From NCBI GenBank assembly GCA_945861605.1, contig CAMAVG010000050.1:1-6953 (forward strand): a stretch of 6,953 nt of DNA, read 5' to 3'. Shown here piece by piece: positions 1-6,806 of this stretch. Both the position numbers and the translations under genes were made by a program. This stretch comes from Rickettsia typhi. GTDB taxonomy: Bacteria; Pseudomonadota; Alphaproteobacteria; Rickettsiales; Deianiraeaceae. Numbering within the stretch: the stretch's first letter is position 1; each line of letters opens with the position of its first letter. A model generated the notes under the pieces. It had not been told where the DNA came from. It did no database searches and saw only the letters and a list, made by a program, of their open reading frames with translations.

Positions 1-1
1 C

Positions 2-67
2 ATTCAAGGCTTCAAAGTTGGTCTAGCAGTATACTTCAACAGCGGAAATGAGGAATCATATTATTAA
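2..67 (+). CDS. possible C-terminal end of an upstream gene (partial)
   Basis: One frame is open from the left edge to a TAA at 65-67 and reads IQGFKVGLAVYFNSGNEESY plus one Tyr. The composition, with alternating hydrophobic and aromatic residues, looks like protein and would suit a beta-strand-rich C-terminus. The other two plus frames close at bases 49 and 24. Only 21 codons are visible, so no family can be named, and an open stretch this short could occur by chance. No terminator-like hairpin follows the stop. Confidence 0.35.
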   Translation: MQGFKVGLAVYFNSGNEESYY

Positions 68-86
68 AAATAGCCAAAATAAAAAC

Positions 87-116
87 TTGACATATCGATT
101 ATAGTTGAGTCGTTAT
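87..116 (+). promoter_or_regulatory. candidate promoter for the flavoprotein gene
   Basis: A consensus -35 hexamer TTGACA lies at 87-92, directly upstream of the gene's ribosome binding site. The -10 element is poor: CGTTAT at 111-116, with an 18 bp spacer, is the best candidate. The -35 region (AAAAACTTGACATATCG, 81-97) closely resembles the one upstream of the PEPC-like gene at 5405-5420. This supports a real promoter element, although the -10 remains uncertain. Confidence 0.35.
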
Positions 117-123
117 GGAGGGA
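117..123 (+). promoter_or_regulatory. strong ribosome binding site GGAGGGA
   Basis: GGAGGGA is a near-perfect Shine-Dalgarno sequence, placed 6 bases before the ATG at 130. It is the best ribosome binding site in the window. That ATG is not in frame with the long flavoprotein reading frame, which begins at an ATG (206) with no ribosome binding site. The site therefore bears directly on where the flavoprotein really starts. Confidence 0.75.
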
Positions 124-129
124 ATATCT

Positions 130-237
130 ATGAATATATTAAAAACATATTACAGCAATACCATTAAATGTAAGTGGTCTGAAAAAAATTATCGAACCAA
201 TTATTATGGGAGGCGTAAAAGTTTTGCCAATCATTGA
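130..237 (+). other. short ORF with good RBS; probable displaced N-terminus of the flavoprotein
   Basis: The ATG at 130 is correctly spaced from GGAGGGA and opens a 35-codon frame ending at TGA 235-237, overlapping the start of the flavoprotein frame. The predicted peptide (MNILKTYYSNTIKCKW...) matches no family I know. A run of seven A's lies at 182-188. With six A's instead, this ATG would read straight into the flavoprotein frame through IIEPIIMGG, which includes the homologous residues missing from the ATG-206 start. The likeliest reading is a one-base insertion, either real or an assembly error. A leader peptide, or slippage on the A run, is the alternative. Confidence 0.4.
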
Positions 238-1597
238 AGGCGGAAAAGGCGTTGGAGTCACAAACGGAATAACCGCGGGGAACTTCGCAAAAGCCGGTGC
301 AGTTGGAACATTTTCCGGCGTAAATGCACAATATCTTGACGACAACGGAACCTATCACCCCGTTGAATACCATACGAACACGAGGAAGTCTCGCCATGAA
401 GAACTAATTGAATACTCCATCAAAGGTGCAATTTCACAAGCAAAGCGTGCATTTGATATCTCCGGCGGACTTGGCAGAATTCATGTCAATGTTTTGTGGG
501 AAATGGGCGGCGCACAACGCGTTTTAGAAGGAATGCTTGAAAAAACAAAAGGGTTGATTCACGGCGTCACATGTGGAGCAGGAATGCCATACCGCCTTGG
601 CGAAATTGCCTCAAAATACAAAGTTCACTACTACCCAATCGTCTCATCAATGCGTGCATTTCGTGCATTATGGAAGCGTTCTTACAGCAAATTTTCCGAT
701 TTTTTAGGCGGTGTTGTCTACGAATGTCCTTGGAGGGCAGGCGGTCACAATGGTCTTTCAAACGCTGAAGACCCAAACAAACCGGGCGATACATTCACCA
801 GAGTCGCTGAAATTCGCACATTCCTCAACGAAGTTGGTCTTCAAGAAACACCAATTATTGTTGCCGGCGGAATTTGGCATTTAAAAGACGAAGAACGCTT
901 TTTAAACAGTCCGGAAATTGGAAAAGTCGCATTTCAATTCGGCACAAGACCAATCTACACGCAGGAATATCCCGTTTCAAAAGAATGGAAAGACAGGCTT
1001 TTCACCCTTGAAAAAGGTGATATTTTCCTGAACAAATTCAGCCCAACAGGCTTTTATTCCTCCGCCGTGAACAACGAATTCATGCAACACTTAAGGGGAA
1101 GAAGTGAACGCCAAGTTGAGTTCTCCGAAGAACAAAGTGAAGAATTCTGCGAAGAATATGGTTTTGGTCCACGCAAACGCCCAACTTTTGTGAAATCCGG
1201 AAGTCTTGCAAAAATCGCAAATTTCGAAGCAAACGGCTTTAATATCGCGTTGAAAACACCCGATAACACGATGATTTTCGTGGACGAAAGCGATTCTCAA
1301 ACAATTTTGAAAGACCAACAAGACTGCATGGGTTGCCTTTCCGCATGTGCATTTAGCAACTGGGCAACGGAAGAATATTCCGTGAACGAACACTTTACAA
1401 CAGGACGCCGTGCCGACCCTCGCTCATTTTGTATTCAAAAAACCTTGCAATCGGCAATTTCCACGCCTGATATCGAGAACAACCTCATGTTTTGTGGCTC
1501 GCAAGGGTTCAATTTTGCAAACGATCCTTGGTACGAAGGTGGAAAATTCATGCCAACAATTGGCGAATTGGTCGAAAGAATTCAGTACGGATATTAA
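206..1597 (+). CDS. nitronate monooxygenase / 2-nitropropane dioxygenase family flavoprotein
   Basis: This is a 463-residue FMN-dependent TIM-barrel protein of the NPD family, which oxidises nitronates or related substrates in the cytoplasm; the exact substrate cannot be read from sequence. Motifs, numbered from ATG 206: the N-terminal VLPIIEGGKGVGVTNG barrel entry (6-21), HVNVLWEMGGAQR (93-105), TCGAGMPYRLGEI (122-134), AGGHNG with the family's active-site-region histidine H181, the phosphate-binding VAGGIW (219-224), and FQFGTRP (243-249). The region after residue 270 (FSPTGFYSSAVNN and onward) is the extra domain of the long alphaproteobacterial subfamily. It includes C374, C377, C381 and C409, spaced like a metal or Fe-S site. 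The start is doubtful: ATG 206 has no ribosome binding site, and homology appears to continue upstream in frame (EPII just before the ATG). Enolase follows after 53 bp on the same strand. The family call is firm. Confidence 0.9.
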   Translation: MGGVKVLPIIEGGKGVGVTNGITAGNFAKAGAVGTFSGVNAQYLDDNGTYHPVEYHTNTRKSRHEELIEYSIKGAISQAKRAFDISGGLGRIHVNVLWEMGGAQRVLEGMLEKTKGLIHGVTCGAGMPYRLGEIASKYKVHYYPIVSSMRAFRALWKRSYSKFSDFLGGVVYECPWRAGGHNGLSNAEDPNKPGDTFTRVAEIRTFLNEVGLQETPIIVAGGIWHLKDEERFLNSPEIGKVAFQFGTRPIYTQEYPVSKEWKDRLFTLEKGDIFLNKFSPTGFYSSAVNNEFMQHLRGRSERQVEFSEEQSEEFCEEYGFGPRKRPTFVKSGSLAKIANFEANGFNIALKTPDNTMIFVDESDSQTILKDQQDCMGCLSACAFSNWATEEYSVNEHFTTGRRADPRSFCIQKTLQSAISTPDIENNLMFCGSQGFNFANDPWYEGGKFMPTIGELVERIQYGY

Positions 1598-1636
1598 TAA
1601 ATTTGCTTGACAAATAATCAAGAATAACTTCTTCAC

Positions 1637-1643
1637 AAGGAAG
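1637..1643 (+). promoter_or_regulatory. ribosome binding site of enolase, favouring a TTG start
   Basis: AAGGAAG ends 7 bases before TTG 1651 and 16 bases before ATG 1660. The spacing suits the TTG start, giving an enolase that begins MKNMSST. Enolases usually begin close to the MSST position, so homology alone would favour the ATG. I kept TTG because of the spacing. Confidence 0.5.
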
Positions 1644-1650
1644 CAATTTT

Positions 1651-2892
1651 TTGAAAAATATGTCAAGCACGATCATCGAAGTCTACGCTATTGAAATTCT
1701 AGATTCCCGCGGAAACCCAACGGTTGAAGTCAATGTTACACTTGAAAACGGAATTACATGCAGGGGAATTGCCCCATCTGGTGCCTCAACCGGCACAAAA
1801 GAAGCGTGTGAACTTCGCGATGGCGACAAAAAAAGATTCAACGGCAAGGGTGTTCTTAAAGCGGTGCAATTTGTGAATAATGAAATTAGCAACGCCATTG
1901 TCGGGCTTGATATCTCCGATGAAATTGACTCGGTTTTGATCGAACTTGATGGCACTCAGAACAAATCAAACCTTGGTGCAAACGCGATTCTTGCCACATC
2001 AATCGCTTGCTGGAAGGCGAATGCCGAAGTTGCCGGTCTTCCACTTTTTGAATATATCGGAGGCAAAAACGCCGATGTTCTTCCAACCCCACTAATGAAT
2101 ATCATAAACGGCGGGCAGCATGCTTCGAATAATCTTGCGATTCAAGAATTCATGGTTGTACCACACGGTTTTGAAACTTTTAGCGAAAAACTTCGTGCCG
2201 GAACTGAAATTTTCCACACGCTGAAATCTGTAATTAAAAACCTTGGACACACAACCGCAGTTGGCGATGAAGGCGGTTTTGCACCAAATTTTACGACATC
2301 AAAAGAAGCACTTGACTGCATTATGCAAGCGATTAAATTGGCAGGATACGAGGCAAAAACTCAGGTTTCAATTGCTCTTGATGCTGCTGCGAGCGAGTTT
2401 TTCAAAGACGGAAAATACCATGTAGACGGGCAATTCTTGACAAGCGAAATGCTGATTGCGTACTACGGCGAACTTGTGGAACAATACCCAATTATTTCAA
2501 TCGAGGACCCATTTCACGAGGATGACATCGATGGTTTCCAAAAATTTACCGCAAAATTGGGGAATAAAATCCAAATTGTTGGCGATGACCTCTTCTGCAC
2601 AAATCCGGAGCTAATCACCCAAGGAATTGAAGGAAAATATGCCAATGCTTTGCTTGTGAAACCGAACCAAATCGGCACAATTACGGAAACCCTCCAAGCT
2701 GTAAAAATTGCACAAGGTGCCGGTTTCAAGTGCATTTTATCGCACAGATCCGGTGAAACCGAAGACACGACAATCGCCCACCTTGCCGTTGCAACCAATT
2801 GCGGACAGATTAAAACCGGCGCACCATGCCGCGGCGAACGCACTGCGAAATATAACGAACTTTTAAGGATTGAGCAATATTTGGAGGTTTAG
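1651..2892 (+). CDS. eno: enolase (phosphopyruvate hydratase)
   Basis: Enolase interconverts 2-phosphoglycerate and phosphoenolpyruvate in cytoplasmic glycolysis and gluconeogenesis. The protein is full length but compact: 413 residues from TTG 1651, against about 430 in many bacteria. Numbered from the TTG, the expected active-site parts are present: the N-terminal DSRGNPTVEV (18-27), the mobile loop SGAST (43-47), H157 in INGGQHA, E166 in IQEF, E207 in GDEGGFAPN, metal ligands D244, E285 (SIEDPF) and D312 (GDDLF), catalytic K337 (VKPNQIG), H365-R366-S367 and K388. The C-terminus has the GAPCRGERTAKYN form rather than the GSLSRSDR form common in proteobacteria. It shares a strand with the flavoprotein gene 53 bp upstream, with no convincing promoter between them, so co-transcription is possible. 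It converges with the gene at 2910, leaving 17 bp. Confidence 0.98.
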   Translation: MKNMSSTIIEVYAIEILDSRGNPTVEVNVTLENGITCRGIAPSGASTGTKEACELRDGDKKRFNGKGVLKAVQFVNNEISNAIVGLDISDEIDSVLIELDGTQNKSNLGANAILATSIACWKANAEVAGLPLFEYIGGKNADVLPTPLMNIINGGQHASNNLAIQEFMVVPHGFETFSEKLRAGTEIFHTLKSVIKNLGHTTAVGDEGGFAPNFTTSKEALDCIMQAIKLAGYEAKTQVSIALDAAASEFFKDGKYHVDGQFLTSEMLIAYYGELVEQYPIISIEDPFHEDDIDGFQKFTAKLGNKIQIVGDDLFCTNPELITQGIEGKYANALLVKPNQIGTITETLQAVKIAQGAGFKCILSHRSGETEDTTIAHLAVATNCGQIKTGAPCRGERTAKYNELLRIEQYLEV

Positions 2893-2909
2893 AGTGCGAT
2901 TGTTTTTGA

Positions 2910-4376
2910 TTACACGAAGTATTTCCAGAAAAATCCAACTACAAATGTTATGATATTTAAAATTGCGAGCGGGAAAATCACGGTGTAGGTTATGGTCGAA
3001 ATGTTGTTGTCAATAATGTGTTTTTTCGTTCGCGAAATTGTGTAAATAACGGGGCGAAAGATATAAACCGCACAAGCAACCGATGAAAACATCACACCTG
3101 CGATGGCAATGTACGAGGATTCCAAAAGTGCAAAAATCATGAATTGCTTGCTAACGAAGCCCGATGTCAGAGGCGAACCAACCATTGAAAACGCAAACAG
3201 AACAAAGGAAAATGCAAGAATTGTGTGCCGATTAAACGCCCCCGCCATTCTTCGATAATCATTCGTATGATATATTGAATACAGAATTCCTGCGATGAAA
3301 AAAAGTCCGATTTTTGTAATTCCATGAACGAAAATGTGCCAAAATCCAGCCTGCATTCCTGCCTCCGAAAATGAAAGAAATAGCAAGGTTATGTACCCCA
3401 TGTTGGCAATTGTCGAAAATGCTAGTATGCGTTTGATATCAAATGTTTGCAGTGCCTGAATTGAGGCGATGACTATTCCAAGAACGACAACAATCGTAAT
3501 TCCCGTGAAGAATAATGGGTAAAGTGTTTGCAGATGCACCATGTACTGCATGCCGTAAAGTTCATAAATAATTTTATACAAAACAAACACACCAATTTTC
3601 ACAACGGCAACAGCGTGAAGAAGTGCACTGACTGGCGATGGTGCACACATTGCAGCCGGAAGCCAGCCGTTGAATGGGAATATCGCCGATTTTGCCACGC
3701 CAAAAAGCATCATTGCGAAGATTGCAGCCATCATAAATGGGGAGGGCGTATATTGATAATTATTCAGATTTGATTCATTTTGCGAGAAATCTTGCCCAAA
3801 TACAGTCAAAATTGTGCCATCGCCTTGCATAAATTCTGTTGTGCCAACCATTCCTTGAAACATAAAAATTGCCGGCAAAAACAAAGCAATTGAACAAAAA
3901 AGCAGAATTATTACATATTTTGTTAGAAACTTTTTGTTCTCCTGTTTACCACCAAACCCAACAAGTGGCAGGGTTGAAAGCGTGAGAAGTTCGTAAAAAA
4001 TAAAAGTTGTGAACAAGTTGCTTGCAAAGGCGGTGAGAATCGCAAAACCAACCGAAGCGTTGTAGTATGGCATGAATTTTGCAAGCTTGCTTTCATCGTA
4101 ATTTTTTGTAATATAAAGCACGGAATACACATTTGCCAAAAGCCAAAGAATGCTTATGAACACTGCGAAGTTTAGATAGATTTTTGTCACAGAAAAGACA
4201 ATTGGAATGGCATATTTGAAGGAAATTGTATCGTATTCGTGGGAGATTTGCATCAAAAAAAGTTGCAAAACAAGCAAAAGTGGCATTCCAATTGCAAAAA
4301 CCAACTGTGAATACCTCGTCTTCAGGAAAAATGGCGTTATTATTGAGAAAAAGATCGCGATGATAATATTTTGCAT
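2910..4376 (-). CDS. MrpD/NuoN-type proton-translocating membrane subunit
   Basis: This is a 488-residue polytopic inner-membrane protein with about 14 hydrophobic segments, of the proton-conducting antiporter family (Pfam Proton_antipo_M type) found as MrpD/MnhD, in complex I and in membrane-bound hydrogenases. It has the key buried charges of the family: E129 in IFYELLTLSTLPL (TM5), K229 in GVAKSAIFPFNGWLP (TM7), H254 and K260 in APSPVSALLHAVAVVKIGVF (TM8), K315 in DIKRILAFSTIANMG, and K355 in HGITKIGLFFIAG (TM12). The APSPVSALLHAVAVVK sequence is closer to MrpD-like proteins than to NuoL or NuoM. It starts 9 bp downstream of ispH on the same strand, with no clear ribosome binding site, which fits translation coupled to ispH. 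No other subunit of an Mrp or Nuo complex is in the window, so its partners are unknown. The family is certain; the specific complex is not. Confidence 0.88.
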   Translation of the reverse strand: MQNIIIAIFFSIITPFFLKTRYSQLVFAIGMPLLLVLQLFLMQISHEYDTISFKYAIPIVFSVTKIYLNFAVFISILWLLANVYSVLYITKNYDESKLAKFMPYYNASVGFAILTAFASNLFTTFIFYELLTLSTLPLVGFGGKQENKKFLTKYVIILLFCSIALFLPAIFMFQGMVGTTEFMQGDGTILTVFGQDFSQNESNLNNYQYTPSPFMMAAIFAMMLFGVAKSAIFPFNGWLPAAMCAPSPVSALLHAVAVVKIGVFVLYKIIYELYGMQYMVHLQTLYPLFFTGITIVVVLGIVIASIQALQTFDIKRILAFSTIANMGYITLLFLSFSEAGMQAGFWHIFVHGITKIGLFFIAGILYSIYHTNDYRRMAGAFNRHTILAFSFVLFAFSMVGSPLTSGFVSKQFMIFALLESSYIAIAGVMFSSVACAVYIFRPVIYTISRTKKHIIDNNISTITYTVIFPLAILNIITFVVGFFWKYFV

Positions 4377-4385
4377 TGTGATTAA

Positions 4386-5312
4386 TTAAATTCGGACGGA
4401 TTTTGGTAAATGAAACACGATGTCTTCTTCAAAATTTGCCTTTGATTGTTCAAGCGTTGCGTGGAATTTCTCTTGCAGAAGCTCAATTATTTCCATGACG
4501 AGGTTATCCGGAGCAGAAGCCCCCGCGGTAATTCCAACGATGTCGCTTTCAGAAAAATTTTCAAGGCGAATGTTTGCGGCTCTATCAACTAAAAACGATG
4601 GAATGTTATTTTCGTTTCCAATGTCGCAAAGTCTGTTTGAATTTGAGCTTTCTTTTGAACCAACGACGATGAGTTTTGTGATTTCGGGGATCATCGTCTT
4701 AACAATGTTTTGACGATTCTGCGTCGCGTAGCAGATATCCGATTTATAATGCTTTGCAATTTCGGGAAATTTTTGCAAAAGTGCATCAACAATGGATTTC
4801 GTGTCGTCGATACTCAATGTTGTTTGGGTTGCAAGTGCAAGATTTTGCGGGTTTTGAACCTCCAGCTTTTCAACATCTGCAAGGGTTTCGACTAAATAAT
4901 ACTTTCCCTTTATTTTCCCCGAAGTTCCTTCAATTTCAGGATGCCCTTTATGCCCTATCAAAATAATTTCAGCACCGTTTTCATCATATTCCACAACTTC
5001 ACGATGAACCTTCGTAACAAGTGGGCATGTTGCATCAATAATATTAAGGTTTTTTGCCTTTGATTGCTCAATTATGGAATCGGAAACGCCATGTGCGGAA
5101 AAGATAATCGTTGCACCGTTTGGGATTATGGAGATATCATCCGTGAAAACAACGCCTCTTTCTTTGAAGGAATCAACAACATAGCGATTATGCACAATTT
5201 CGTGTTTTACAAACAGCGGAGTTCCAAACTTTTCAATCGCTCTTTCAACAATTTCAATAGCACGACGCACACCCGCACAAAAACCCCTTGGGTTTGCCAG
5301 TATTATTTTCAT
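4386..5312 (-). CDS. ispH: 4-hydroxy-3-methylbut-2-enyl diphosphate reductase (IspH/LytB)
   Basis: IspH is the last enzyme of the non-mevalonate (MEP) isoprenoid pathway. It reduces HMBPP to IPP and DMAPP with a [4Fe-4S] cluster in the cytoplasm. The 308-residue protein is close to the usual length. It carries all three cluster cysteines, C12 (ANPRGFCAGV), C96 (DATCPLVTKVH) and C194 (DICYAT). The substrate-pocket residues are also present: H41 (HEIVHNRYVV), H74 (FSAHGVS), H124 and E126 (GHKGHPEIEGT), T164-T165 (TQTTLS), the SSNSNRL loop (222-228) and S266 (TAGASAPD). The ATG at 5312 gives the canonical N-terminus. It is the first gene of a minus-strand pair with the membrane subunit downstream, and its own promoter is seen at 5334-5362. 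The 5' leader would be only about 15 bases and contains no Shine-Dalgarno sequence. Confidence 0.98.
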   Translation of the reverse strand: MKIILANPRGFCAGVRRAIEIVERAIEKFGTPLFVKHEIVHNRYVVDSFKERGVVFTDDISIIPNGATIIFSAHGVSDSIIEQSKAKNLNIIDATCPLVTKVHREVVEYDENGAEIILIGHKGHPEIEGTSGKIKGKYYLVETLADVEKLEVQNPQNLALATQTTLSIDDTKSIVDALLQKFPEIAKHYKSDICYATQNRQNIVKTMIPEITKLIVVGSKESSNSNRLCDIGNENNIPSFLVDRAANIRLENFSESDIVGITAGASAPDNLVMEIIELLQEKFHATLEQSKANFEEDIVFHLPKSVRI

Positions 5313-5333
5313 TTTTCAGCAATAATATGCGAA

Positions 5334-5362
5334 ATGATAGAAAATATTTTTTGAATTATCAA
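5334..5362 (-). promoter_or_regulatory. sigma-70 promoter for ispH
   Basis: On the minus strand, TTGATA (5362-5357) and TATCAT (5339-5334) are separated by exactly 17 bases. Transcription would begin near 5327, about 15 bases before the ispH ATG. The AT-rich spacer contains the palindrome AAAATATTTT (5341-5350). The position and spacing are what a housekeeping promoter requires, and it is divergent from the promoter at 5411-5439. Confidence 0.7.
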
Positions 5363-5410
5363 GAAGTTTGTTGGGATTGGCGGTAATTAACAACAACCAA
5401 ACAAAAAAAC

Positions 5411-5439
5411 TTGCATATCGTGTAAAAATAGAGTATACT
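5411..5439 (+). promoter_or_regulatory. sigma-70 promoter for the PEPC-like gene
   Basis: TTGCAT (5411-5416) and TATACT (5434-5439) are separated by exactly 17 bases, which is a strong match to the housekeeping consensus. Transcription would begin around 5446, leaving about 20 bases before the ATG at 5466 and no visible Shine-Dalgarno sequence. The -35 region AAAAACTTGCATATCG (5405-5420) resembles that upstream of the flavoprotein gene (81-97). Confidence 0.75.
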
Positions 5440-5465
5440 TAAAATGTAACTAACCACTTCATTTT

Positions 5466-6806
5466 ATGCAAATACTACATAAATATACGAAACGCATTGC
5501 AGCAACAAGCGCTCCTACTCAATTGTCTATACCTCTCCCACAGACAGCGAAGCTACCAATATATCATAATAATGATCAACAGGCGTTCCCAAGTATGTTT
5601 TCACCACGAGTAAACAACCTTGTTGTAAAACACGATGTAAAACCAAGCTTACCTCTGGAATACACGATTTCACAGCCGGCATACCGTACGACTGACGATG
5701 TAAAAATTTCATTCACATCGCATCCAACACTGTTAACCGAGTCCACAACACAAGTGCGACCTAAGTTATGGGAAGAGGTCGAGATGTATTACTCAAAAAT
5801 TGCAAAGTCTCCACACTTTCTTAAAGATGTTAACAAAGGAAATATCAATAGCTGGATAGGATACGATATGGATCGCCATCAAGACGAAAGAAAAAATATT
5901 TTTATATACACCTTTCTTCAAAATGCCAAAAGCCAAATGATTCTAAAAGGTCAGAATGATGATTGTAGCGATATCATCAGTGAAATCGATGATATTTCAA
6001 AGATACTTGTAGATAGCTTCAGTAAGAATCAGGATATCGATGTTACAGATAAACTCGAAGAATTGAAATCAAAAATTGGCGAAAGTGAGATATCGGTAAT
6101 AAATGGTGAATACAGAATTAGCGCCGAAGACTTGGATACAGCAGAAGGAATAGACAAAATTAATGCAAGATTAGCAGAAATTAAGCAACTTGAGACAATA
6201 TTTGGCATTAAGCCAGTTTCCGAAGTAATCATTGCCGATTGCACAAAACCGGAACACATTAAAGAATTGCAAAAACTGTTGAATGAGTCTGGCTTAAGTG
6301 AGATATCAATCACGCCATTGATTGAGGATAAATTAGATGATGAGCCTCTAAGGAGAATCATTACATCAGCGGGTAACAAAGTGATGCTTGCCGGTAGCGA
6401 TAGCATTCAACGCGATACATACTGCGGTGCCCTCCTCATGAAGATGAAAATTCAAAAAATAATACACGAAATAAACAAAGAAAGGAGTGAGGAAGACCAA
6501 ATAACATTTTTTGAAGGAACTGGTTCGCACATTATCCGAAATGGTCTGATTATACCTTCAAGAATGGGCACAATATTGGAAGGATCTCGATACCAAAGAA
6601 CCATTCAAGGGCAACAAGCACTTGCGGTTATGAAGGACTCGGAATATTACAACAAATGTAAGAGCGAGCTTAACGATTCTCCAAGATGCACTCTTAAAGA
6701 GATGGAAACTGCACTGCCAATTATCCAAAGCATATACGGTACAATTTCCATAGCACAAATTGCATTACAGAAGGAGCCGACCTACACGGATTTGTTTGAC
6801 AATTAA
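5466..6806 (+). CDS. compact, divergent phosphoenolpyruvate carboxylase-like protein
   Basis: This 446-residue protein carries diverged PEPC signature motifs in the correct order: FTSHPT (83-88; bacterial FTAHPT, archaeal TQHPD, with H86 kept), LWEEVEMYY (101-109), SWIGYDMD (129-136; bacterial SWMGGDRD), SEVIIADCT (252-260), SITPLIED (281-288; bacterial PLFET, metal-ligand position E287), VMLAGSDS (306-313; metal-ligand position D312), EGTGSHIIRNG (350-360; R358 kept, equivalent to the last Arg of GRGGSIGRGG) and RTIQGQQ (378-384). The lysine of the bacterial SDSxKDAG motif is absent, and the first His and Arg of FHGRGG are E350 and T352. At these sites, and in size, it is nearer archaeal-type PEPC (about 500 residues) than bacterial PEPC (about 900). 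Residues 1-80 are an added Thr/Pro/Ser-rich basic region; 165-245 is an acidic, helical spacer. It should convert phosphoenolpyruvate and bicarbonate to oxaloacetate if active, but activity is unproven. It has its own promoter, and the frame appears to continue past the TAA. Confidence 0.65.
   Translation: MQILHKYTKRIAATSAPTQLSIPLPQTAKLPIYHNNDQQAFPSMFSPRVNNLVVKHDVKPSLPLEYTISQPAYRTTDDVKISFTSHPTLLTESTTQVRPKLWEEVEMYYSKIAKSPHFLKDVNKGNINSWIGYDMDRHQDERKNIFIYTFLQNAKSQMILKGQNDDCSDIISEIDDISKILVDSFSKNQDIDVTDKLEELKSKIGESEISVINGEYRISAEDLDTAEGIDKINARLAEIKQLETIFGIKPVSEVIIADCTKPEHIKELQKLLNESGLSEISITPLIEDKLDDEPLRRIITSAGNKVMLAGSDSIQRDTYCGALLMKMKIQKIIHEINKERSEEDQITFFEGTGSHIIRNGLIIPSRMGTILEGSRYQRTIQGQQALAVMKDSEYYNKCKSELNDSPRCTLKEMETALPIIQSIYGTISIAQIALQKEPTYTDLFDN

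Noticed and set aside
1091..1393. Antisense 100-codon open frame within the flavoprotein gene
   Set aside because: It is a shadow of the strongly conserved sense frame, with no ribosome binding site and an implausible composition (many Phe and Cys).
1607..1635. TTGACA (1607-1612) between the flavoprotein and enolase as a separate enolase promoter
   Set aside because: At 16-18 bp spacing the -10 position holds TCTTCA-like sequence with no useful match, so only half a promoter is present.
5341..5350. Palindrome AAAATATTTT between the ispH promoter elements as an operator
   Set aside because: A 10 bp A/T-only palindrome is common in DNA this AT-rich, and there is no second copy or known operator match.
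6029..6406. Antisense 125-codon open frame within the PEPC-like gene, rich in Ser, Leu and Ile
   Set aside because: The sense frame has ordered PEPC motifs here, and the Ser/Leu/Ile-rich antisense product is what the Glu/Asp/Asn-rich sense codons produce when read backwards.
5466..6806. Foreign origin of the PEPC-like gene based on its frequent ATA isoleucine codons (19 of 53, against one in enolase)
   Set aside because: Enolase is highly expressed and avoids ATA. In ispH, whose first 90 codons I read, ATA is also fairly frequent, so the contrast may reflect expression level rather than transfer.
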